Assembly: GCA_018806985.1 (NCBI GenBank)
Contig: JADANN010000187.1
Coordinates: 744,001-808,000 of the forward strand
DNA length: 64,000 nt
Source of the DNA: Angiostrongylus vasorum
Taxonomy: Eukaryota > Nematoda > Chromadorea > Rhabditida > Metastrongylidae
Direction: 5' to 3'
How positions within the stretch are numbered: position 1 is the first letter of the stretch; every line of letters begins with the position of its first letter. Below, piece after piece: positions 54,990 through 64,000 of this stretch. The notes below the pieces were generated by a model that searched no databases, was not told the origin of the DNA, and was given only the letters and a program-made list of their open reading frames with translations. The position numbers and the translations under genes are program-made.

Positions 54990-57900
54990 CGCATACAGAC
55001 TCTTGCCACGGATCTCCCTCATAGAGAGATCTGATGCCGGTTAGTCGCGAAGCAAGGTGGCACGTCTTCAAGTGATGCATAGGGGTTGATCGCCGACCAT
55101 AAGCGACCTCTGAATCCCTGGGAGACAGTTAGATCTACGGAACGCACTCCCAGTTTTTGCTGAGCCGATTTGGCATATGCCTTCTGTGTATACCAGAACG
55201 TATTCATGCATGCGTGAGTGGGTGTGTCCTCGTCTATGAGGATTGTATTCTACGAGTCGATACGGCCAAAAGCCTGTAATCAAGAGACAAGGAAGTATAC
55301 GGGAAGAGGCTAAGAGTGGCCTCCAACAAAAAAAGCTGCTCGCCTACTGTGGGGGAAGGCTGGAAAGTTACCCGTGAGTATATACAGAGCCCAAGTTCAG
55401 AGCTCAGCAAGCAGTATGTGAGTATCAAACACTAAACACAGCAAAAATAAACGAACCTCATTCGCTTGGGCCCGAAAGAACCCCTGATACGGCAACGTTG
55501 GTTAGGACGAATATGGAAACACTGGTAAAACCGCAGAGCTCCTTTAGGCCGCTTAAATCCCAAGGGAATAACGTAACGATCCATACTTACAATGCACGCA
55601 CACTTGCTTCTGATTCCTCGATAGAGTTGATGGTGCAAGCAAAAAAGATAAGGTACAACGGCATCGGACTGGCACAGAGGAAAACACTCCGTTCCTTCAA
55701 AGCTGTCTACGACACCGGAGATGAAGTTTCCTCGGAAAATGTGACAGTAGAAGAATCGGCTGTGCCCGCGTTCTCTTCAACACAAGTTTGGCCATGAAAA
55801 TCTATTCGTTCGAACAAAGAACAACCGGAATTGAACGTTTACGACTAAATCAATCAGTGGATCAACATCGGCTTTGACAATCTTCGTTGTTTACGGTCCC
55901 ACATCAAACTATGACGAAGAAGTCGAAGGGTTCTAAATGGACTTGGAGAACACAGAAGACCACACATTCTTCAAGGTCATCAGTAGAGATTTCAAAGCGA
56001 AGATTGGACCAAGAAGAACGTCTGAAGAACGTCATATTGGGACCTACGGATTAGAATGGAACGAACAGGGTGAGCGGCTATCTGAGTATATCATGGCGAC
56101 CAAGACCATCGATGGTAGCTCGCAATTCAAGAAGCGCCTCACCTTCAAAGCTGGACGTGGGTCTCCCAATGGAGAGTACCATAACGAAATAGATCACATC
56201 ATAGTAAATAGAGGGTTTTGCCTAACCGATGTCGCCGTTGTCCCAAAATTCTGCACGGGATCAGACCATTGCCTCCTTCGTGCAAAATTCTATTTCTCGC
56301 GGAAAGGAGAAAAAGCCGCTGAAATCGAAAACCCAGAACCACCATAAACTGGGACTTATTCAATTCACTACTCGGCTGTTGGGAAGATGCCGTTGTCGAT
56401 AACATCGGCGAAGAATACGATCGGCTCATTCAACATCTTCTCGTTAGCGCTATGAAGGCCGACAGTACGAAAGTCACCAAGAAACGTCTGTCTCCAGAAA
56501 CACTCGAGCTGATACGCCATCGTGGAATCGCACGAGCTGCAGGCAACCGCGAACTAACGTCCTAACTTGCAAAAGAATGCAGACAAGCGATAAAAAGATT
56601 TTAAGGAGAGAAGACTAGCAGTTATAGTCGAAGCTGCAGGGCTTGGTAAAAGCATTCGCAAAGCCGAGCGAAACTTCGTCAGTTGCAAAACCAAAACGAT
56701 TCACTCCGAGGTCCAGATGGAACAGTTACAGCTTCCAGAAAGGCAATGAAGAAAACCATTCACGATTACTGCTCGGATTTCTTCAATAGCCAAATCACTT
56801 GCACTCATGTGAAATAAAGGAGGATGGCTATACCGTTCTGCCGATTCCCCTTCCGAAAAACCGCCATGCAGTTTCGTCGGTGAATAATCGAACAACACCA
56901 GGTCTGGACAAAATATGATCTGTTGACTTGAAGAACCCTCCACCATTTTTATTAACCACACTCGCTCAGTTCTTCGCACGTTAGCTACCAGAATGCAAGG
57001 TTTCCATTAAATTGAAGACCAGCAAGAATGTGTTTATTGTTCAGGAAGGGTAGCATGAACGATATCGCTAACTTTCGCTCAATCTACTTGCTGTCTATCG
57101 TCTACAAACTCTTCACTCGAATTATTCTAAACAGGATTGATGGAAAGTTGGATGAAGGACAGCTATGTGAGAAAGCATTGCCTCGAGAAGAATTCAGTAC
57201 GATAGACCACATCCACACGATAACAAGACTCAGTGAAGTATCGCGAGAATACAAGAGACCGTTCTGTCTCACGTTCGTCTTTAAGGAAAGCTTTTGACTC
57301 AGATGAGATTTACGAAATATTAACATTGACGTCAAAAGAGGGCGATATTATCTCGCCAAAATTATCTACCGCCACCTTCGAGAACGCTATGCGAACACTG
57401 AAATGACACAACATGGGAGCGAATATCGATGGTCTGCAATTACACCATCTCCGCTTTGCTTATGGCATCGTTCTTATAACACCAAACATCAGCCAGGCGG
57501 AACAAAATGCTTGCCGACTTTGACAAATCCTGTGGAAAGATTGGTTTTCGACTAAATCTCACAAAAACGGTGTTCATGAGGAACGGATTGTTTTTGTCTA
57601 CCCCCAATAACGCTCAGCGGTCCGAACATTTCCGAGGTCTCCAGCTATGTCTATCTAGTTAGGGTAATCAACGTGATAAGCGACATGAAATCAGATCTGA
57701 ATAGAGGTGATCGGGTTAGGGAGTTTTCAAGAGCATAGAGGATGTAGTGAGCAGAACAAAGAACACTCGACTCAATGCCAAACTTTTCGAGTCCAATGTT
57801 CTTCCCGGCTTTATCAGAAAGCTGGTCAGTGCGTAAGCATGATGAAAAATCAGTTACTGTTAATGAGCGCGCAGTCGAAACGACGATGATAGGAGTCTCT

Positions 57901-58260
57901 CGTACCATACAAATAAGGAACAGAATCCGGAGCTCCAATCTACGTCAACGATCAGAAATAAAAGAACCCGTTTATATGCCAAACCCTCGAGGATGGGCTA
58001 TACAGGACATATAATGCGTATGAACGAGAACCGATGGACAAGAACTGTTAGTGATCGGACTTCTCGGGATGTCAAACGTATTGCAGGAAGTATGAAAACC
58101 TTAAGAGAAACATATGATGCTCAATGAGTCCCTAGAGCGAACAGAACCAACTGGGAGTACTAATGCATGCCATACGGGGAAACGGAAGATTTACTTGCTC
58201 CCGCTTGAGTGAGTCGACGATTAACGGGACCACAGGTGATACAGGTGATATCGACAGATG
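54990..58260 (+). pseudogene. RTE-clade LINE, longest copy of the second subfamily
   Basis: A 5' leader (54990-55490) shared with 16310-16600 is followed by the endonuclease: VTIHTYNARTLASDSSIEL near 55580, a broken middle, then [20 protein letters not shown] near 55965, [40 protein letters not shown] and TGSDHCLLRAKF to about 56290. A decayed linker carries RLSPETLELIRHRGIARAAG near 56490. The reverse transcriptase has ANFRSIYLLSIVYKLFTRII near 57070 and STIDHIHTITRLSEVSREYK near 57210. The catalytic FADD reads FAYG (57455-57466). C-terminal segments VMRMNENRWTRTV-like run to about 58060, and the 3' end is near 58260. Frameshifts and stops throughout. Confidence 0.85.
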
Positions 58261-59155
58261 AGAAGTTGCTTTTAAACTGTTGTCCCCGACAATGTAAAAC
58301 AAATTGTAGCGAAAAACAAATATATCATTAGGAGGGTCTTAGACAAAACGTTTCCACTTTATCAAAAGTCACAGATAGAAATCTCAACAGAAAAAATCTC
58401 AACATCTGCTAAGCATTCTGCTCCTCTTAACCATTCTTCTCTTACAGTTCTCTTACTCTGTATTACCGTGATCGCCTTAAAATACCAAGATGTTGTAATA
58501 GTCTTAGAATAAATATGTAATACATCATTACAAGTCTTGCAAGACACCTTGACTATTAACATATTTAGGGCAATCTCACTGGAACAAAGCGTTGAATTCT
58601 CCAAAACAAAGCCAACTATTTGCAACAGGTTTAGTTTAGACTGCATTCAATTCCATACAGGTTTCCTTCTTAAGAAGCAGTAGGCGTGATCAATATGATA
58701 CCAACACCAAGTAAAAGATAATACTGATCAACTGCCGCCACATGAATCACTACCATCCTGGAAGAACCCGCACTAAAAACCCCCTTCTAATGATAGTGCC
58801 CGACGATTGCTTGTTGTGGCTTAAGAACGCTCTAGTGCCGCTATCTTGGGATATGAACGACGACTATACGCAAATAGCAGATGACAAACTAACATATTTG
58901 TAACTGTGCGGGTTGATGTCTGTGCCTAACTGTGCGCATTGATTTCAATGCGTTTGTTTCTCAGCCGTTTATTTCGCCGCGCAAAGCTCTCTTACTAAGC
59001 CCTTCGCACTCAACCGATAAGTTATCTAATAAAAGAACTGTAAGGGAGTGATCCACGGAAAGCTACTCGGTACGCCTAATAATTTACAAAAAAAGGAACT
59101 ATTATCCGTACAACTTAGTTTTTCTGAAGCAAAGGATTTGCAGGAACAGAGAACA
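58261..59155. other. No gene recognised
   Basis: No exon or repeat that I can support. Confidence 0.35.
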
Positions 59156-59620
59156 GAACATGCTTAGTACAAAAAGTTTATTCAGCTAACGTTTCCGGAT
59201 CTTCGCCTTCTTTGTGTTAGCTCAGTAGTTTAAAAAAGGCATCGGTTATTCACAACTAGGTTAAGTGATGGTCGGTTCTAAATAATTCGCTATATGCTAC
59301 CTAACAGAACTCTAAGACTACTGCCGGATGCAATTCCGCCAAAGAAAGTGTATCATATTGGATGAAGGGAACAGATCATCATTTGTCTGACTCCAATCGA
59401 GCCATGCTTCACTCCAGAAGAATAGGCGGGATGCGACTATGACGTCGAACACCAAGATAGCGAACGACTCTAGATCATAGGCTCTGAGCAACCCGGCACT
59501 CTAAAAGACGAGGGCGCCGAAACGTTTACGATGTTCTAACTCCAACTTCGTTCTAGCTTAATAATATAAAAAAGAACTTGGATATGTTCATCATGAAGAA
59601 GTCGTGCGGTCAAGAGGTGA
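59156..59620. mobile_element. PLE terminal fragments, mixed orientation
   Basis: A minus-strand core-like stretch lies at 59186-59215 (GAAGGCGAAGATCCGGAAACG), a plus-strand terminal motif at 59255-59280 (AACTAGGTTAAGTGATGGTC), and a plus-strand decayed core at 59497-59530 (CTAAAAGACGAGGGCGCCGAAACG). Confidence 0.5.
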
Positions 59621-60004
59621 GTAACTCATCATTCTTGTCTTTGAAGTGGAAATGATTATGAAAACTTTTAGATATCAAATGGTTACGGGCGGATGGTAAC
59701 ACCTGGGTATGGTATTGGTATAGGTGATGTGAAAGAAATAAGAGCAAAGTAGTTCCTCAAAAAAGCATTTTCAGGATGTGTCAGCATAATTTCCAACATG
59801 AGACTCACGTCATCACATAGAGACAAGTTTGCTTATGTTTCACACCTTCTCACTCTACGGCATCGAACGACTCCCGAAGTTCACTCTGTATTGATATCAC
59901 TAGTGCTTTTTGCTCGGAAGAAACTCACAATTTACCAGAGCCTGGAAGCTTATAGTGATATGTAATTTACTAGGCCAAACGCTTCAATAAAGCTTAAAAA
60001 AGAC
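59621..60004. other. No gene recognised
   Basis: No exon or repeat that I can support. Confidence 0.3.
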
Positions 60005-61755
60005 GAAAAACTCTATGGCAATTACATGGTCAACAGCTTCTCGAGAAACTCACCGCTTTTTTACGTGCGTCCCAATGACGAAGATTAGAACAGCTGATTA
60101 TAGTCGCATAAGGTTGATGACTGCACCATCCCACATCAGAAATTGATGCGAACATACAGGGGTCAGGTCGCGTATGACCTCTGGACATTCATCCCTGCTA
60201 TTCATTGTAGGGTTTTTTAGCATTTATCTAAAAAAGCCTCAAGAAGTTTTCCCTCCCGCCGGTATTTTTAATCTCCTGTGCAAGGATATTGACTTTTACT
60301 TCAAAATCATCTCCACTATGCTTTTGTATCCTATGCGTGCCTAGTGGGGTACTTTGTCTTAGTTTACGTTTGCCATCTAAGTGTTCATTTATCCGGGAAC
60401 ACAAAGCTCTGCCCGTTTCGCCAATATATTCATCTCGGCAATTATTACAAGAGATCAGGTATATCGTACCTGAACTCATGCAGTCACCGCCTCTGCCATA
60501 AGGGCAAATTACGCAATTTGTTGTTTTACATAGACGGTCACACAGGCGGTTACAAACTAACTGACGACGTAGAGTAGCCGGTGGTATTTCAACTATCGCT
60601 ACCGATTCCTCTAGACCTGCCCTTCTTAAGCATCGTTTAATAGCTACGCTTACTTCATCGCTAACTGAGGGCAACATAAACGGGACTTTCTTCTGGCCAA
60701 GTGTTTCGCTTGGGCGCGTCGCTCTCCTTCTAAATTTATCTCACGGGTTTACTATTTCGTAGCCATTGGAGATGGCTATTTGCCGAGCCAAGTTGCGCGA
60801 TTCTTCCCTTAGTTCCCTACTTGTGCACACAGAAGTGGCTGTTCGAAACATGTTTCTCACAAGCGCCCTCTTTCTGTGTGAAAGGTGAGAACAAAGGAAA
60901 TGAACGAGGATGTTCTTGTTACTTGGCTTTCGGTACCATTCTGTCATGTAGCCGCTACTTGATAGGTTTATTTGAACGTTTATAAACGGAGGCAGTTTTT
61001 TTCTCGGTTTCTGCCGGGTGAACTTAATGTACTCAAACTGCTCGTTCAATAAATCAAAACATTTGTCTATCTCCTCCTGCGTAGAGAAGATGACAAAACA
61101 ATCATCTACATATCTGCAGTAGAGTAGTGACCGGAGATCGAGAACAGGGGGTTCTATCTTAGACATAAACGGAATGGCAAGGCTTGGTGCCAGTCGCTGT
61201 CTCATTGCCAACCCCCTTAAGCATCACTAAGATGTTCCTCTGCTATCTCAACATCCAGCTGGCGATGAATAACTACAAATTCTCCCCCCCTTATCAATAA
61301 CAGACAATGTTGTTGTTTTCGAGTTTATTAATTCTCTAATTTCTCGCATGCCACATTTTTTGTGCGGCTGTAAGGTTAGAGGTAAACCTTCTATCGCGGT
61401 AGTGATTAAGGGTCTTGAGAACGCCGTCCGAAAGCACGCGGAATTTTATGTCAACTCCATCGTTAGGGTCCTGCTGTCTAAAAAACGTTGTAGGAAGAGG
61501 AGATGGTGGTAGTGTCGCTGCCTCTCGATTTTTATCTCTATTTGATGTTTCGTGTTTGGCCTGATAGCGGAGTCGATCTTGAAGCTCATAAAGGTTGCAT
61601 GCTATCCTACGCATGGTCGTTTTAGAAATGGGCTGTGATGTTGCAAAGCTTGGGCCCAATTCTAATAGCGAACGCGCACTGTCAGGTATTGTTATGCCCC
61701 CAATCACGGTGACCCTAGATTTTCAAAAGCGTGAAGAATTTGTTTGCGGTTGTTT
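60005..61755 (-). pseudogene. Penelope-like element with internal RT deletion (RT end plus GIY-YIG)
   Basis: Read on the minus strand. An N-terminal PLE segment (IPDSARSLLELGPSFA near 61690, RIACNLYELQDRLRY, SNLTAAQKMWHARN near 61345, SVIDKGGEFVVIHRQLD near 61290) ends at EEHLSDA-stop (61230). It is then fused directly to the end of the reverse transcriptase: QRLAPSLAIPFMSKIE at 61205, catalytic YVDD at 61112-61101, EYIKFTRQKPRKKL, EWYRKPSNKNILVHF. The middle of the RT is missing. A GIY-YIG domain follows (60677-60250): CVICPYGRGGDC, TIYLISCNNCRDEYIGETGR, INEHLDGKRK. PLE polyproteins normally carry RT then GIY-YIG, as here. The 3' part runs to about 60005. The second PLE starts back to back with it near 61750. 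Confidence 0.85.
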
Positions 61756-63440
61756 CTTTTTAAACCGAAAGCTAAGCAATCAATCGGTCAGTGTAGCAAA
61801 GGCTACAGGTTTGAAATCATCGGTTATTTCGCACTTTAAAATCGATAAACCAACATGTCCAGTCCTACACCTACTTATTAAAACACATAAGTTGGTATCA
61901 CCTGATGATCTTGCGTCAGCCACTCCATCACCATCCAAGGTTAGATCCATCATCATCTGTGTAGACGGGCCAACGGATGGAATAACCTGGTTTTTAAGCC
62001 TAATACTTACCCAATTGCTTAACCACATTCCAGCTCACCTAACGAACATCCAAATGTTCCTAGAACGTCTACGTAACGCGTCTCCTAATAACACGTACGT
62101 GATGGAGTCTTTCGACGTTGCCGCGCTATATACCAACGTATCGAATGACTCCGCAATGCAATCCATCTTCGAACTTCTTGATGAACGTGAAGGAAGAATA
62201 AAGATGCATGGCCTGTCCATCCAGCAGCTAATGGCTCTCTTAAAAGAGTGCCTTAAGTGCTCGAATTTCAGATGGTCTGGGGAATATTTCGCGCAAATAA
62301 GGGGGTTGGCAATAGGACAGCGACTGGCACCAAGCCTTGCCATTGTGTTTATGTCCAAGATAGAAGCCCTTGTTCTCGACCTCTGGACACTACTCTACTG
62401 CAGATATGTAGATGACTGTTTTGTCATCTTCTTTACGCAGGAGGAGATAGACAAATGCTTTGAATTATTGAACGAGCAGTCTGAGTACATTAACTTCACC
62501 CGGGAGAAACCGAGAAAAAAACTGGCTTCCGTTTTTAAACGTTCAAATAAACCTATCAAGTAGCGGTTACCTGACAGAAAGTGGTACCGAAAGCCAAGTA
62601 ACAAAGAACATCCTCGTTCATTTCCTTTCTTCCCACCTTTCACACACAAAGAGGACGCTTATGAGAAACATGTTTCGAACAGCCACCTCTGTGTGCACAA
62701 CCAAGGAACTAAAGGAAGAATCGCGCGACTTGGCTCGGCAAATAGCCATCCATCTCTAATGGCTACGAAATAGTAACCCCACGAGATAAGTTTAGAAGAA
62801 GAGCGACGCGCCCAAGCGAAACACTTGGCCAGAAGAAAGTCCCGTTTATATTGCTCTTTATTTGCAATGAAGGAAGCGTAGTGATTAAACGATGCTTAAA
62901 AAGGGCAGGTCTAGAGGAATCGGTAGCGATAGTTGAAATACCACCGGATACTCTACGTCGTCAGTTAGTTTGTAACCGCCTGCATGACCGTCCATGTAAA
63001 ACACCAAATTGCGTAATTTGCCCTTACGGCAGAGACGGTGACTGCATGAGTCCAGGTACGATATACCTGATTTCTTGTAGTACTTGCGGAGACGAATACA
63101 TCGGCGAAACGGGCAGACTTCTATGTATCCGCAAAAAAGAACACCTAGATGACAAACGAAAATCAAAACAAAGCACGCCACTAGGCACGCATGGGATACA
63201 AAAACATAGCGGAGAAGATTTTGATGCAAAAGTCACCTATCATCATCGGTTTTCGCGCTGGTGTTTTAGTCTCCTGTACAAGGATACTGTCGAAACGTCA
63301 GCTACTGTTGTATTGTATTGTACTTTATTGTTTTTCTATGGAAGTAAATGTATGCTGTTTAACAACCTCGCGATTGCAGAACAAGAAAACAACGCATTCA
63401 TATTCCCGTGCCGAGGTTAATAAAAAAGTCGATCCTGGGA
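61740..63440 (+). pseudogene. Penelope-like element, 5'-truncated (RT plus GIY-YIG)
   Basis: The plus-strand RT is open from the junction to 62563: KIDKPTCPVLHLLIKTHKLV near 61845, VMESFDVAALYTNVSNDSAM near 62105, GLAIGQRLAPSLAIVFMSKI near 62310, catalytic YVDD at 62405-62416. The first 50 or so codons of that open frame (61595-61740) are antisense to the neighbouring element and are not its own N-terminus. A frameshift near 62540 breaks the RT end (WYRKPSNK is read in another frame at 62590). GIY-YIG is open again at 62851-63235: RLHDRPCKTPNCVICPYGRD, TIYLISCSTCGDEYIGETGR, RKKEHLDDKRK, with YIG intact. It is cut after GEDFDAKVT and joined to half a hammerhead-like motif (CTGTCGAAACGTCAGC at 63287-63302) and the terminal TGCCGAGGTTAATAAAAAAG (63409-63428). 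Confidence 0.85.
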
Positions 63441-64000
63441 ACTGTTACCTACAGATTTATGTTCATTACCCAACTACCATCTCTACTTACAATTCCTTTC
63501 GAGAAATTCATTGTTTGAGATGAGATGCATAGATACTGACGTGGGCCGCCTTATCAGTCTCATTGAGAAACTGCCGAATTCAGTCCACTAGAATTTCTCC
63601 GTTGCTAAATTTGCCAGGTAGTAATAACACCTAGAATCCCATAAGAGCAGATTTCCAGCAGTCATGCATGACGAGAAATTAGACCCGCGTGAGTTCACAT
63701 CGACCCATTGTCTTTGCGATCGTTCATTTTGCCGTAAAAACATCTTTCGTCGTTTATATATTCAATCGACAACTTACTGGACATATAGAATATGTGGCAA
63801 ACAATATCCACCAAATTTGCTGAGGAAATACACGAAGAGAACAAATTAGAGGGCGAAAAGCACAACAAAATGACCGAGATGCTTGCTGTAGGGGCGTTAG
63901 GGGCTAAATGAGTTGGCACCAACTGGTAGCGAAGCCGCCAAAGAAATTAGGGGTTAACCAGTTGCGCCGGAAACAAGTATTAAATTCTATTTGTTCAAAT
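63441..64000. other. No gene recognised
   Basis: Only short open frames with no recognisable content up to the end of the window. Confidence 0.35.

Noticed and set aside
61595..61740. N-terminal 50 codons of the plus-strand RT frame
   Set aside because: They are antisense to the neighbouring minus-strand PLE and show no PLE N-terminal motif, so they are not part of the RT.
1..64000. CRISPR array, bacterial operon, rRNA
   Set aside because: No regularly spaced direct repeats, no ribosomal RNA signatures, and the gene structure is eukaryotic.

Overview
This window reads as nuclear DNA of a clade V (strongylid, hookworm-like) nematode. The basis is one well-preserved nematode-type gene (a ZYG-11 homologue) with many short introns and TTTTAG/TTTCAG acceptors, inside a repeat bed of RTE-clade LINEs, Penelope-like elements (PLEs) and tRNA-derived SINEs. 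I see no bacterial operon, rRNA, intact tRNA gene or CRISPR. The species is an inference and cannot be fixed from the sequence alone.

The main gene is on the minus strand: a complete zyg-11-type gene (29284 down to 21790). I rebuilt it by joining 16 exons with GT-AG introns and consistent phases into an 830-residue reading frame. LRR exons come first and ARM-like exons follow. Its introns hold three SINE copies, one RTE-tailed repeat and an inverted pair of PLE fragments, all outside the exons. About 125 bp beyond its stop lies a second, unidentified coding stretch on the same strand (21665-21118), cut short next to a PLE end. Further exon-like segments that I cannot name lie at 18764-17824 and 33845-33500 (minus) and 44075-44370 (plus).

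The rest is mobile DNA. RTE copies lie at 6290-8955 (+), 16600-11645 (-, split by a SINE and by a GC-rich insert of about 1.3 kb) and 54990-58260 (+), each with a broken reverse transcriptase. PLE pieces encoding the YVDD reverse transcriptase and/or GIY-YIG nuclease lie at 24.1-25.2, 39.9-40.7, 47.9-48.4 and 60.0-63.4 kb. The last is a head-to-head pair. PLE terminal repeats recur across the window and carry hammerhead-ribozyme-like cores whose stems vary with compensation between copies.

Four shorter repeat families fill the gaps. SINE-A has about 19 copies of roughly 285 bp with pol III A/B boxes and a TATCCTTTT tail. SINE-B has five copies with a B box reading GTTCGACTCC. FB-C is a tRNA-like family that mostly appears as an inverted foldback. 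R4 has five copies whose 3' end matches the 3' end of the RTE at 6.3-9.0 kb. Most small open frames in the window lie in these repeats and are not genes.
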